Shown: piece by piece, positions 1-8,947 of the stretch | How the letters are laid out: every line of letters begins with the position of its first letter | Position numbering within the stretch: position 1 is the stretch's first letter | Assembly (NCBI RefSeq): GCF_000009265.1 | Contig: NC_008380.1 | Span: forward strand, 563,501 to 627,500 | Source of the DNA: Rhizobium johnstonii 3841 | Lineage (GTDB): Bacteria; Pseudomonadota; Alphaproteobacteria; Rhizobiales; Rhizobiaceae | Direction: 5' to 3' | Length of the DNA: 64,000 nucleotides | The notes under the pieces: generated by a model | Databases searched by the model: none | What the model was told of the DNA's origin: nothing | What the model saw: only the letters and a program-made list of their open reading frames with translations | Program-made: the position numbers and the translations under genes

Positions 1-149
1 AGCGGAATATCCGCTATCGCCACCTTGTGGCCGGGGTCGATCTTCTCACGGGTCTGAATGCCGGCAACCGTCGAACCCGGCGCGATTGCCGCCGTTGCGA
101 CCGCGACATTGTCGCCGGCCGAAAGGATGATCCAAGGCAGTTTGTCCAA
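1..149 (-). CDS. SAF-domain protein, UxaA/altronate dehydratase-like (N-terminal part)
   Basis: Only the first ~49 codons are inside the window; the gene runs off the left edge. The translation begins MDKLPWIILSAGDNVAVA and continues with a stretch ending in GHKVAIADIP, which resembles the small SAF domain found at the start of UxaA-type sugar-acid dehydratases. Members of that family dehydrate aldonates such as altronate or galactarate. The chosen start is a TTG at 149, because GGGAG lies about 6 nt upstream and no ATG is available in frame. It is divergent from a GntR/FCD regulator, the usual arrangement for a sugar-acid catabolic operon and its controller. The exact substrate cannot be told from this fragment. 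Confidence 0.6.
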   Translation of the reverse strand, partial: MDKLPWIILSAGDNVAVATAAIAPGSTVAGIQTREKIDPGHKVAIADIP

Positions 150-375
150 TTTATTCTCCCTGGGAAAGGCTCGCTGCATCGGCGAAAGCGCATTGATTTT
201 GTTTTTTATCTACAATAAACATTTTCAAGTCAACGGGAATATTGATCCTGTGGACGAGGGAGGCAATGAGCCGCAGGCGACCGGAAATAAGCTAAAGGTC
301 GTTTGAACAAGCCCCGGTCTGTTCTGCCCTGCTTTGAAGCGGAACGACGGTCACGAGGGCGGAAAGCGGGGTCTG

Positions 376-1275
376 GTGGCAAGGCAGAATACGGTCTTCA
401 AGGAAGCCTACAACAGGTATGCCGTAGCCCTGCGCACGGATACCGCGCTGCCCTCGGAACCGGAGATCGCCGCCCAGCTCGGCGTCAGCCGCTCGACGGC
501 GCGCGCCATCCTGACCCGGCTCAGCGAAGAAGGCATCATCCGCTGGAACAAGCGCCAGAAGATCGTGCTGCGCCAGCCGACCGACCATGACCTCTTTCCC
601 TCCGAAGAAACCGACTCCCTGCACGATATCATCGAGCGCAGCTTCATGCAGCGCATCCTTGCAGATGATGCAGCACCCGGCATGCAGATCAACGAATTGG
701 AGCTCGCCCGCGAGATCGGCACCGGCACGACCAGCGTGCGCGAGTTTCTGATCCGCTTCTCCCGCTTCGGCCTCATCGAGAAGCGCCCGAACAGCCACTG
801 GACGCTCAAAGGCTTCACCCGCGAATTCGCCCTCGAACTTGCCGATGTGCGCGAGATGTTCGAGCTGCATTCCGCCGCCGAATTCGGCCGGCTTCCCAGG
901 GATAATCAGAGCTGGGCCGATCTTGCCGCTATGCGCGACGAACATCACGCCATGCTTGCCGACATCAACCAGCGCTTCAAGGATTTCTCCGTCCTCGACG
1001 AACGCTTCCACTTGCTGATCCATCGCGCCTCGAAGAACCGCTTCATCGCCGATTTCTACGACGCCATCGCCATCGTCTTCCACTATCACTACCAGTGGAA
1101 CAAGACCGCCGCCCGCCAGCGCAACGAGCGCGCCATTCACGAACATCTGGATTATATCGCAGCGCTGGAATCCGGCGACCAGGCCGCGATCGATGCCGCC
1201 TGCCGCGCGCATCTGCACTCCGCCCGCCAGACCCTGCTGCAATCCCTGCCGCAGATCGCCACCGAAACCGCCTGA
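376..1275 (+). CDS. GntR-family (FCD-type) transcriptional regulator
   Basis: About 299 residues. An N-terminal winged helix-turn-helix (LPSEPEIAAQLGVSRSTAR, roughly residues 26-44) is the GntR DNA-binding signature. The C-terminal two-thirds is helical and FCD-like, with an ELADVREMFELHSAAEF helix and regularly placed His residues (RFHLLIHR, HEHLDY) that in FCD proteins bind metal or ligand. A second wHTH-like stretch (LAREIGTGTTSVREFLIRF) occurs near residue 115. I prefer the GTG at 376, giving VARQNTVFKEAYNRY, over a TTG at 334, because similarity to GntR proteins begins there; neither start has a strong ribosome site. It is divergent from the SAF-domain gene and probably controls that sugar-acid operon. 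Confidence 0.8.
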   Translation: MARQNTVFKEAYNRYAVALRTDTALPSEPEIAAQLGVSRSTARAILTRLSEEGIIRWNKRQKIVLRQPTDHDLFPSEETDSLHDIIERSFMQRILADDAAPGMQINELELAREIGTGTTSVREFLIRFSRFGLIEKRPNSHWTLKGFTREFALELADVREMFELHSAAEFGRLPRDNQSWADLAAMRDEHHAMLADINQRFKDFSVLDERFHLLIHRASKNRFIADFYDAIAIVFHYHYQWNKTAARQRNERAIHEHLDYIAALESGDQAAIDAACRAHLHSARQTLLQSLPQIATETA

Positions 1276-1340
1276 TCAGATGAGAGCAACTCCGGGCACC
1301 GCCTCGGTGTGCCCGCCAGCGGCATTTCGGACGAAAGAGG

Positions 1341-1811
1341 CTACGCCTTGCCCAGATGCTTCGGCCAGAATTCTTGATGGACTGCGGCGGCTTCGTCTTC
1401 GAGGTTCGGGCCAACCACAGTGACGATGCGCGCGCCGGTTTGTAACACCGCCCGGCTCGGCACGTTCAACCCGATCCCGGCGATTTCGCCAAGCCGCGCT
1501 TCGGAGCACGCAAACACCATCCGCCCGATGCCCGACCAGTAAATCGCCCCGGAGCACATCGCGCACGGCTCGGTGCTGGTGTAAAGCGTGCAATCAGCGA
1601 GAAAAGCAGTGTCGTAGTGCTGCGCTGCCAGTTTAACCAGGTTCATCTCGGCGTGGTTCGTCATGTCGTGGCCGGTGAAGACGCTGTTTTCGGCGCGCAG
1701 GATGACTTCGCCGTCCTTCACCAGCAGCGAGCCAAACGGTTCGTCGCCGTTTTCCACCGCGGATCTCGAGAGCGCAATCGCCTCGCGTAAAAACGGCTCG
1801 TGGTTTTCCAT
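1341..1811 (-). CDS. nucleoside/cytidine-deaminase superfamily protein (guanine deaminase-like)
   Basis: About 156 residues of the cytidine-deaminase-like fold. The zinc site is intact: HAE (in TNHAEMNLV) supplies the first ligand and catalytic Glu, and PCAMC (in STEPCAMCSGAIYW) the two Cys ligands. Length and motif spacing match TadA/GuaD-type small deaminases. True TadA is usually adjacent to other genes and has a different N-terminus, so guanine or another free base/nucleoside is the more likely substrate. The ATG at 1811 was chosen because GGGGA lies 8 nt upstream; a GTG at 1829 is in frame but poorly supported. It is convergent with the GntR gene and stands alone. Confidence 0.8.
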   Translation of the reverse strand: MENHEPFLREAIALSRSAVENGDEPFGSLLVKDGEVILRAENSVFTGHDMTNHAEMNLVKLAAQHYDTAFLADCTLYTSTEPCAMCSGAIYWSGIGRMVFACSEARLGEIAGIGLNVPSRAVLQTGARIVTVVGPNLEDEAAAVHQEFWPKHLGKA

Positions 1812-2030
1812 CAGAATTTCCCCAAACACTAGAGCCGGGTGATTTTGTCTTGAATCCAGGGCATTGCCAAGGGCTGCAAATCAGATTCAAGATGCTGGCT
1901 GGGGGAAGGAGACCGGCATGGATTGGCAAGCCATAACCACGGGGTGGGCATGTTTGACAGATTTTCCGGGTTCATACCTTAACGGGTGCCGAATGGTCGA
2001 AACCCAGGCACCACTTCCGGTTTTCTGCCG

Positions 2031-2219
2031 CTAATAGCTGCACGGACGATCATTGCCGAAACCGCCTCGGCAAGCTGGTCTGAGAGAAAGGTCGGCGCTT
2101 CCGTAACCAATCGAGCCCGTCTGCATCGAGCTATTTGAGGCCGTAGTGCAGGATGACGACGCTATCGCGACCACGATGACGGCTGTCAAGGCAGCCAATA
2201 GTTTGCGAATTTGAAGCAT
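2031..2219 (-). CDS. small putative lipoprotein, unknown function
   Basis: A 62-residue ORF with a basic start (MLQIRKLL), a hydrophobic core and SSSC at about residue 24, which could be a weak lipobox. The mature part is Ser/Gly-rich and ends in GNDRPCSY. A G-rich sequence lies just before the ATG. I do not recognise a family. The secretory N-terminus makes it more likely real than a chance ORF, but it has no gene context. Confidence 0.45.
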   Translation of the reverse strand: MLQIRKLLAALTAVIVVAIASSSCTTASNSSMQTGSIGYGSADLSLRPACRGGFGNDRPCSY

Positions 2220-2383
2220 CTAACCCCCCGCTGCCCAAAATCGGTCAGTGCAGTTCATGGGTAAGTAGGGCCGCTGTGCCTTCCGATAACTGTGCCGGTC
2301 GATCAAGTTATCGTTATTCGTTGAAAACCGATGGCCAGCATCGCATCATGAAACATTTCGATCTGTAAGCCGTTATCGCGCTT

Positions 2384-4384
2384 ATGGCCGACGCTAAACT
2401 CAAACCGAAATCGGTCGACGGCACCGAACCGCACGGTGCCGGAAACTCGCCCCAGGAGACGGCATCGACTGTCGAGGTCATGCCGCCGCCAGATGCCATC
2501 GAACCCGATCCGGAGCTGACGCCTGAAGAGGCCGAGCAGGCGCGCAAGCGGTATTTGCTCAAGCGTTTCTGGATCAGCGCGCGCCGTTACTGGGGCCGCG
2601 GTGGCGACAAGTTCGCTTGGCCCCTCTCGATCGGGCTATTGGCGATGATCTGCATGAATGTCGGCTTCCAGTACGGAATCAATCTGTGGAACCGCGGGAT
2701 CTTCGACGCCATAGAGCGACACGATGCCGGCACCGTCTATTTCTTGAGCGGCGTGTTCGTGCCGCTCGTGCTCGGAACTGTCGCCATTGTCACGATACAA
2801 GTCGCCGTTCGCATGATGATTCAGCGCCGCTGGCGTTCCTGGCTGACGACAGCCGTCATCGCGCGCTGGCTCGCAAACGGCCGTTACTATCAGTTGAATC
2901 TCATCGGCGGCGACCACAAGAACCCCGAAGCGCGCATTTCCGAGGATTTGCGGATTGCCACCGAAGCACCCGTCGATTTCGTCGCCGGTGTCATATCCGC
3001 ATTTCTGGCGGCCTCGACCTTCATCGTGGTGCTCTGGACGATCGGCGGGGCTCTGACTCTGCCGATCGCAGGTTTCACCGTTACCATTCCCGGCTTTCTC
3101 GTCATCACTGCGGTCCTCTACGCTGCGATCACCTCTACTTCGATGGCGGTCATCGGCCGCTATTTCGTCCACGTCTCCGAGGCCAAAAATCAAGCAGAAG
3201 CTGAGTTTCGCTACACGCTGACGCATGTGCGGGAAAATGGCGAGAGCATCGCGCTTCTCGGCGGCGAAGAGGAGGAGCGTAACGACCTCGACAAAACCTT
3301 CACCAATGTGCTGAAGCAATGGGCGCTCCTTGCCCGCCAGCACATGCGCACGACGGTAGTGTCGCATGGATCGATGCTGATTGCGCCTGTTGTACCGGTT
3401 CTGCTTTGCGCACCAAAATTTCTCGAAGGCAGCATGACCCTCGGACAGGTCATGCAGGCCGCCTCTGCTTTTGCCATCGTTCAGGGCGCGTTCGGCTGGC
3501 TGGTCGACAACTATCCGCGTCTTGCCGATTGGAATGCCTGTGCACGGCGCATCGCCTCGCTGATGATGTCGCTTGACGGGTTGGAGCGCGCCGAACAGAG
3601 CGACTCTCTGGGACGCATCAAGCATGGTGAAACCGAAGGCGAGGCGATGCTCAGCCTCAACGATCTCTCCGTGTCGCTTGACGATGGCACCGCCGTGGTC
3701 ACGGAAACCCGGGTCGAGATCGAACCCGGCGAGCGGGTGCTTGTGTCAGGTGAATCCGGGTCGGGCAAGAGCACGCTGGTGCGGGCCATCGCAGGTCTCT
3801 GGCCGTGGGGCGGCGGCAGCGTCAATTTCCATGCCGACAGGCGATTGTTCATGTTGCCGCAACGGCCCTATATCCCTTCGGGCACGCTTCGCCGCGCCGT
3901 CGCCTATCCCGGCGCCGCCGATAGCTGGCCGCTGGATGAGATCAAGTCGGCCCTCGACAAGGTGGGACTGGATTATCTGAACGACAAGATCGAGGAAGAT
4001 GCGCCCTGGGACCAGACCTTGTCGGGCGGCGAAAAGCAGCGGCTCGCATTTGCGCGTCTCCTGCTGCACCAACCCGATATCATCGTGCTGGATGAAGCAA
4101 CGGCAGCACTCGATGAGAAGAGCCAGGATAAGATGATGCAGATGGTGATCGATGAATTGCCGGAGGTCACCATCCTAAGCGTCGCGCATCGCGTTGAGCT
4201 GGAAGTCTTCCATAGCCGCAAGATCACGCTCGAGCGGCGCGAGGGCGGCGCAAAGCTTGTCAGCGATATCGATCTGATCAAGCGCAAGAGAAAACGGAAC
4301 TTGCTGTCACGCGTTTTGGAGAAGCGCCGCTCCCCGCCAAAAGGCAGTACGACCTCGAATGAAGGCGGCACAGTCCCCGAATAG
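2384..4384 (+). CDS. SbmA/BacA-type ABC transporter with fused ATPase
   Basis: 666 residues. After a Pro/Glu-rich cytosolic N-terminus come about six membrane segments (from about residue 80 to 370) of the ABC_membrane_2/SbmA-BacA type, with the characteristic RRWRSWLT and HKNPEARISEDLR stretches. The C-terminal ATPase has Walker A GESGSGKST, signature LSGGEKQRL and Walker B IIVLDEAT. This is the YddA/BclA arrangement, a half-transporter that probably works as a homodimer in the inner membrane. Known relatives move peptides or long-chain lipids, and rhizobial BacA/BclA proteins protect against plant antimicrobial peptides. The substrate here is inference. No strong Shine-Dalgarno precedes the ATG. 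It is monocistronic and convergent with the MarR gene. Confidence 0.85.
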   Translation: MADAKLKPKSVDGTEPHGAGNSPQETASTVEVMPPPDAIEPDPELTPEEAEQARKRYLLKRFWISARRYWGRGGDKFAWPLSIGLLAMICMNVGFQYGINLWNRGIFDAIERHDAGTVYFLSGVFVPLVLGTVAIVTIQVAVRMMIQRRWRSWLTTAVIARWLANGRYYQLNLIGGDHKNPEARISEDLRIATEAPVDFVAGVISAFLAASTFIVVLWTIGGALTLPIAGFTVTIPGFLVITAVLYAAITSTSMAVIGRYFVHVSEAKNQAEAEFRYTLTHVRENGESIALLGGEEEERNDLDKTFTNVLKQWALLARQHMRTTVVSHGSMLIAPVVPVLLCAPKFLEGSMTLGQVMQAASAFAIVQGAFGWLVDNYPRLADWNACARRIASLMMSLDGLERAEQSDSLGRIKHGETEGEAMLSLNDLSVSLDDGTAVVTETRVEIEPGERVLVSGESGSGKSTLVRAIAGLWPWGGGSVNFHADRRLFMLPQRPYIPSGTLRRAVAYPGAADSWPLDEIKSALDKVGLDYLNDKIEEDAPWDQTLSGGEKQRLAFARLLLHQPDIIVLDEATAALDEKSQDKMMQMVIDELPEVTILSVAHRVELEVFHSRKITLERREGGAKLVSDIDLIKRKRKRNLLSRVLEKRRSPPKGSTTSNEGGTVPE

Positions 4385-4410
4385 AAACTCGCCGTTTGGC
4401 CACAAAACCA

Positions 4411-4869
4411 TCAATCACCTGACGAAAGCTCTGCGCTCGCAATTTGATCCAGATTGTCGATCAGCCGCGTCAGCAGATCTGCAAGTTGTCCCGCTTCCGC
4501 ATCCGTGAACCCGGCCAGTGCCTCACGATTCCCTTGGAATAGGGCCGCAATTGCCTTCGGCATGCATTCCTGTGCGGTTTTCGTCAGCACGATGCGGCTG
4601 CTGCGACCGTCAGCCGGGTCGGGTGTCCGCTCGATTAGGCCATCCCTCTCCATGCGAGCGAGCATCTGCGCCATCGGCGGCTGCTCGACCCTGGCAAAGC
4701 GGGCGAGGTCGCGTTGCGTGCTGGCCTTGCCATTTTGCAGCGCGACCAGGACAGGCAACTGGCCGACACCGAAGCCGAGCGGTTTGAGGCGTGACTCGCT
4801 GAGGCGGGCAAAGCCCCGCGCCGCAAGACTGATGAGATGCCCCGGCGTAGAAAGCACATCTTCGTCCAA
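4411..4869 (-). CDS. MarR-family transcriptional regulator
   Basis: 152 residues with a central winged helix (STQRDLARFARVEQPPMAQM, then LARMERDGLIERTPDPADGR, whose wing contains the conserved DxR-type DGR). This is the MarR fold, which acts as a dimer on palindromic operators and responds to small phenolic or oxidant ligands. Translation starts at a TTG (4869), preceded by AGGTG seven nt upstream. It is divergent from the SnoaL-like gene at 4997 across a short AT-rich region, so it probably represses itself and that gene. It is convergent with the ABC transporter. Confidence 0.85.
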   Translation of the reverse strand: MDEDVLSTPGHLISLAARGFARLSESRLKPLGFGVGQLPVLVALQNGKASTQRDLARFARVEQPPMAQMLARMERDGLIERTPDPADGRSSRIVLTKTAQECMPKAIAALFQGNREALAGFTDAEAGQLADLLTRLIDNLDQIASAELSSGD

Positions 4870-4892
4870 TTCCGATCACCTCTTGCCTGCGC

Positions 4893-4926
4893 TTGACCGC
4901 GAGATATATATGTACGTATGTATATT
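4893..4926 (+). promoter_or_regulatory. candidate promoter/operator between marR-like and SnoaL-like genes
   Basis: TTGACC (4893-4898) followed 18 nt later by TATGTA could be a promoter for the rightward gene. It overlaps an AT-rich, partly dyad-symmetric stretch (ATATATATGTACGTATGTAT) unlike the GC-rich surroundings. MarR proteins typically bind such sites. The symmetry is imperfect, so this is a suggestion only. Confidence 0.35.
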
Positions 4927-4996
4927 GATGTGCAGCACGAGGCAAGGCCGTTTCGATGCCGCCAGCGAATGTTTCAATCTCCATAGAGGAAACGAC

Positions 4997-5374
4997 ATGT
5001 CTCAAAACGACGTCGAAATGATCAAGCGCATCTATGCCAGCTTCAACGCCAGAGACATCGACGCTGTCCTTGCCGTTCTTTCCGATGATGTCGCCTGGGC
5101 CAACGGCATGGATGGCGGCCACGTTCATGGCCGTGAGGCCGTGCGCGACTATTGGACACGCCAATGGGCCGTCATCAGTCCGCATGTCGAGCCCATGGCA
5201 TTTGAGGAAACGCCAGGTGGCGCCGTCGCTGTCGAGGTGATCCAGTCGGTCTTTGACCTCGATGGCCGGCCGCTGGAGGGACAGACCCATGGCCTGAAGG
5301 ACAAGACGGTGACGCATATCTTCCGCATGGAAGGCGACAAGATCGTCCGCTTCGATATTCGGGATGCCCTGTAA
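4997..5374 (+). CDS. SnoaL/NTF2-like protein, unknown ligand
   Basis: 125 residues with the cone-shaped NTF2-like fold pattern: an N-terminal helix (MIKRIYASFNARDIDAVLAVL), then SDDVAWANG, a GREAVRDYW helix and a C-terminal sheet ending in DKIVRFDIRDAL. Members include ketosteroid-isomerase-like enzymes, cyclases and binding proteins, so the reaction cannot be stated. The ATG at 4997 has AGAGGAAAC upstream. It is probably controlled by the divergent MarR regulator. The stop codon falls inside the first unit of an 18-bp tandem duplication. Confidence 0.75.
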   Translation: MSQNDVEMIKRIYASFNARDIDAVLAVLSDDVAWANGMDGGHVHGREAVRDYWTRQWAVISPHVEPMAFEETPGGAVAVEVIQSVFDLDGRPLEGQTHGLKDKTVTHIFRMEGDKIVRFDIRDAL

Positions 5375-5406
5375 GCCCAGCATGCTCTGTAAGCCCAGCA
5401 TGCTCT
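5371..5406. repeat. 18-bp tandem duplication at the SnoaL-like stop codon
   Basis: GTAAGCCCAGCATGCTCT occurs twice in perfect tandem, and a third partial unit begins GTGAGC. The first unit contains the stop codon of the preceding gene. Each unit contains the palindrome AGCATGCT. Confidence 0.85.
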
Positions 5407-5530
5407 GTGAGCTGGTACTTCCCGTGCGGGGATGACCGCTCCTGTTGCGACGCGCCATTGTCAGGCCCGCTTTTCGGCCGTCGGGGGCCTGGCTTGTGCG
5501 TTCAATTCGCACTTAGCCGGCGGTATCGGT

Positions 5531-5731
5531 TCAGAGCCTGCGCGCTTCCAGACGCCGCTTGTCGCGCTCGACATAGTCGGAGCCCAGCTCCGTCAGACGG
5601 AATTGGCGTTTCTGAAATTCCCCGCGGATCAAGATGAAGCCTTGCTCCTCGGCTTCGCTCAATGTCTTCAGGCTGGTGCCTTTAGGGGGAGACTGCCAAG
5701 CCATGCCATCGGCTCTGTGCAGCAAGACCAT
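5531..5731 (-). CDS. small hypothetical protein
   Basis: 66 residues from the ATG at 5731; the frame is open further upstream, to 5809. It contains a charged, helix-rich segment (LKTLSEAEEQGFILI, then RLTELGSDYVERDKRR) that resembles a small winged-helix or regulatory domain, not random coding. No family recognised. It has no good ribosome site, so the start is uncertain. Confidence 0.4.
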   Translation of the reverse strand: MVLLHRADGMAWQSPPKGTSLKTLSEAEEQGFILIRGEFQKRQFRLTELGSDYVERDKRRLEARRL

Positions 5732-6057
5732 GATCTTTATAATGTTGCTTCTCCATGGCCGATGCATACAGCCGGGCTGCATCGCTTCAGCAATCCGCTT
5801 GTTCCGCATTCTTGATTTGGCGCCATCCAGGAGAAGCCCATTGATTTAAAAGGATTATTTTTGGCTAATCCGGAGTTTCGCAAAAGCTATTGTATAAAAG
5901 CTCCAATAGTCTTGGTCAATTCAATCACTCCGTCCCACCAGGTTTTGTCGCGCCTGGCGATTGGCCCGATGGCGCTTATTTCCATTGAATCCCGACATCA
6001 GCGGCGCATTGCGGCCCGAGGCCGATCTTTCGCTATCGGCGCGAAGGGCTGCGCTCC

Positions 6058-6624
6058 TCAGGCGCTGCATCTCGCAATATGATCCCGTATTGCCGCTGCA
6101 CTTTCTGACGGCGACGTGAACGTCACATCCAACGTTAGCGCGTGTTGGTGTGGGGTATCAAGAACCAGGGCCTGTCGGCTTCGGCTCCTCGACGTCTCGA
6201 CATCGGTGGTTTTCAAATGGTCGCGCCGTGCGGGCGACGAAACGCGACGCGCCAATTCTTCTTCGGCACACAGCAATCGCACCGGAACGAAGACCGCGGC
6301 GCGCCGTCCGGCGGCGTCAACAAACTGTTGGTACGTCCGTGTGCTGCGCTCATCGCCTTCGACACCGGCATGGGTGAAGATGAAATTCGCCGACGGGCCG
6401 CTATAGGCGGTGATTGCATCCAGGACGGCCTGCCGGACCCTCCCGGTGTATTCCCATATGCCCTTCGGCAGCGGAGCGGTCTGATCCTCGTCGAGGAGGC
6501 GCAAGATCGGGTTGTTGAACCAGTGATTATCAACGATCTTTGCTGATATCAGCGAGCCGAGTTCTCTAGCGATTGTCAGCTTCCCGACGCCCGGGAACCC
6601 CAAGAGCAGCACGAAAACACTCAT
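6058..6624 (-). CDS. P-loop kinase/AAA-type small ATPase
   Basis: 188 residues beginning MSVFVLLLGFPGVGKLTIA. The Walker A motif GFPGVGKLT sits at the extreme N-terminus, as in shikimate/gluconate kinases and related nucleotide-binding proteins. Later segments FIFTHAGVEGDE and VPVRLLCAEEELARRV fit the Walker B-like strand and the lid of that superfamily. It may phosphorylate a small molecule, but the acceptor is unknown. It has no operon partner; the MFS exporter gene on the same strand ends 74 nt upstream. The 5810-6057 stretch downstream holds nothing I can support. Confidence 0.7.
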   Translation of the reverse strand: MSVFVLLLGFPGVGKLTIARELGSLISAKIVDNHWFNNPILRLLDEDQTAPLPKGIWEYTGRVRQAVLDAITAYSGPSANFIFTHAGVEGDERSTRTYQQFVDAAGRRAAVFVPVRLLCAEEELARRVSSPARRDHLKTTDVETSRSRSRQALVLDTPHQHALTLDVTFTSPSESAAAIRDHIARCSA

Positions 6625-6698
6625 CGTCCGACAACTTTCCCGACACAATCCACCGCTGTGGAAACGCAGCTTGTCTGCGTTTCCACAAGCCGAACCGA

Positions 6699-8189
6699 TT
6701 AATGCGAAGCGGCCTCGCTTGGAACCGCCGCCCCTTCGCCCTTCTGACCATGCCCGACCGGGATCAGCCAGGTGGTGAAGAAGGTCAGCACCGCGACGAC
6801 GACCACGCCCCAGAAGCTCCAGTGCAGGGCCGCATTGAAGACGGAGCGGATCGCCGGATCGGCGGCGAGCGCCGAAAGCCCGGTCGGCTGGTTCAGCGCC
6901 TCGTGCAGACCTGCCGCCGCATCGCCGCTCGCATAGTGGTTGATGCCGGCATTGAGGATGGCGCCGAGCACGGTGGCGCCGAGCGTATTGCCGAGGCTGC
7001 GGGAAAAGATGATCGAGGCCGTGGCGCTGCCGCGCATCGACCATTCGACGCTGTCCTGCACCAGCACGATGCTGGTGAGGCTGATGAGACCCATGCCGAA
7101 GCCCATGAAGAACGAGCCGGCGCCAGCAACGACCGGCGAACTGTCAGGGGTGAGGAACAACAGGAAACAGGCGCCGAATGGAAACATCAGGCTGCCGACG
7201 CGCAGAGTGCGGCGGATGCCGAAGGCCTTGTAGAAGCGGCTGGAGAGCATCACCGCCAAGGGCCAGCCGACGACGAGCATCGTGAGCGTGAACCCCGCGA
7301 CAAGAGGCGAGCGGCCAAGCACGCCCTGCACATAGAGCGGCAGGATTGTCGAAAGCCCGATCAGCGCCATGCCGGCCAGCAGCGTCGCCGTATTGCTGGT
7401 CGCAATCAGCCTTCGGCTCCAGAGCGGGATCGAGATGATCGGCTCCGGTGCCCGCTTCTCCTGGGCGAGAAAGAGCAGGCCCGTGACCACGAAGACGGCG
7501 AAAAGCGAAAGCAGGATCCAGGCGCTCGCATCGGTTTCCGTCAGCATGACGAGAAGTGCGACGATCGAGATCGAAAACAGCACCGATCCGAGGTAATCGA
7601 TCTTTGCCTGCTTGTGCGCCACGTCCTCCTTCAGGAAGACCATGAAGGCGATGATCGAGATGACGCCGATCGGCAGGTTGATCCAGAAGATCCAGGCCCA
7701 GGAGATATTGTCGACGATGATGCCGCCGGCCAGCGGCCCGACGACGGCCGAGGTCGCCCAGACGGTCGCCATCGCGCCCTGCACGCGGCCGCGCTCCTCC
7801 AGCTTGAAGAGATCGCCGATGATCGTCATCGTCACCGGCTGGATGGCGCCGGCGCCGAGCCCCTGCAGCAGCCGGAACAGCACCAGCGACATCATCGACC
7901 AGGCAAGCCCGCAGAGCAAAGAGCCGACGAGGAAGATCAGGATGCCGCCGATCAGCACCGGCTTGCGCCCAAAAATGTCGGAAAGCTTGCCGTAGATGAC
8001 CGTCGTCGTCGACTGCGCCAGCAGGAAGGCCGAAAACACCCAGCTGTAATAGGAAAAGCCGCCGAGCTCCCCGACGATGCGCGGCATCGCGGTCGCCACG
8101 ATCGTCGCCTCGATCGCCACCATGAAGGTCGCGAGCATGATGGTGGCGACGATAAGCACGCGGTTCGAGCGTTGCGCTGCATTCGACAT
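6699..8189 (-). CDS. MFS drug exporter, DHA2 (EmrB/QacA) family
   Basis: 496 residues with about 14 hydrophobic segments, typical of the DHA2 drug:proton antiporters of the inner membrane. Motif A appears as GKLSDIFGRKPV between TM2 and TM3, and a motif C-like GPLAGGIIVDN occurs in TM5. The N-terminus MSNAAQRSNRVLIVATIML leads straight into TM1. DHA2 exporters usually work with an EmrA-type membrane fusion protein, but none is adjacent, so it may act alone. The 260 bases upstream (8190-8448) contain no feature I can name. Confidence 0.88.
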   Translation of the reverse strand: MSNAAQRSNRVLIVATIMLATFMVAIEATIVATAMPRIVGELGGFSYYSWVFSAFLLAQSTTTVIYGKLSDIFGRKPVLIGGILIFLVGSLLCGLAWSMMSLVLFRLLQGLGAGAIQPVTMTIIGDLFKLEERGRVQGAMATVWATSAVVGPLAGGIIVDNISWAWIFWINLPIGVISIIAFMVFLKEDVAHKQAKIDYLGSVLFSISIVALLVMLTETDASAWILLSLFAVFVVTGLLFLAQEKRAPEPIISIPLWSRRLIATSNTATLLAGMALIGLSTILPLYVQGVLGRSPLVAGFTLTMLVVGWPLAVMLSSRFYKAFGIRRTLRVGSLMFPFGACFLLFLTPDSSPVVAGAGSFFMGFGMGLISLTSIVLVQDSVEWSMRGSATASIIFSRSLGNTLGATVLGAILNAGINHYASGDAAAGLHEALNQPTGLSALAADPAIRSVFNAALHWSFWGVVVVAVLTFFTTWLIPVGHGQKGEGAAVPSEAASH

Positions 8190-8448
8190 GACGATCCTCT
8201 TCGGGTGCTCCGCAGATGCCGGAAATATCGGCAGGCTGGCGAGATGTGGGGCGATGCGCCGCTTGCGGAGTGATGCCGTCCTTTTACGACCTCAAGCCCG
8301 GCCGGTAAAGCAGGCCGCGACCGGTTTCTGACGCCAGCCATTGTTTTCGCGTGATGTCGGCGAAGTGGAGGTCGAAAGCGAAGGCCCGGCGCCATTCCGC
8401 TCCGGACCTTCGTTTTGTCAGAAGGAAAGGCGAACAATCACCTCATCC

Positions 8449-8829
8449 TTATTGCGGGCATGCCTCGCCCAGCGAGCCGGTGTCGGCGCTGCCGCTGGTG
8501 CAACCCGGCGTCTGCTGCAGGTTGGGATTAACCCCGCCGGGATTGATGGTGCTGCGGCCGCTGTTGAGATTGACGCCGCCATTGCCGGTCGTGCTGCCGG
8601 TGGTGCCGGGATCGGTCCCGACAGACCCGGTTCCCGTCGAGCCGGTGCCGACAGACCCAGTGCCAGCCGACCCGGCGCCTGCGGAACCGCCGCCCGAACT
8701 CCCCGATCCACCGATAACAGGCGCCACCGAAAGCCGCCCATTGGCATCCGCACCCCCGGCCGTCTGCGCCAGCGCCGGGCCGGCCAGACCGATCGAAAGC
8801 AGCGATATTGCGATGAACTTGCCGGACAT
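8449..8829 (-). CDS. secreted Gly/Ser/Thr-repeat protein
   Basis: 126 residues. A clear signal peptide (MSGKFIAISLLSIGLAGPALA, likely cut after ALA) precedes a low-complexity region built of five- to six-residue units such as GTGSVGTGSTGTGSVGT. A short tail follows with two Cys residues (PGCTSG, EACPQ). Start at 8829 chosen because GGAGA is correctly placed before it; another ATG lies four codons upstream. Function unknown; an exported or cell-surface protein is the only supported statement. Confidence 0.7.
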   Translation of the reverse strand: MSGKFIAISLLSIGLAGPALAQTAGGADANGRLSVAPVIGGSGSSGGGSAGAGSAGTGSVGTGSTGTGSVGTDPGTTGSTTGNGGVNLNSGRSTINPGGVNPNLQQTPGCTSGSADTGSLGEACPQ

Positions 8830-8947
8830 GATTTTCTCCATGCTTGTTGTCTCAGGGAGAAAACTTGATCCGCGGGAGCATTGTTCCGGGATGGGTTGGG
8901 CTGGTTGGCACTATTGCGCCGGAGGCGGTGACCCCGGCCTAGCCTCT

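Noticed and set aside
6573..8273. Long rightward ORF opposite the MFS exporter
   Set aside because: Low-complexity Arg/Asp/His/Gly-rich translation typical of an antisense frame; the exporter on the other strand is clear.
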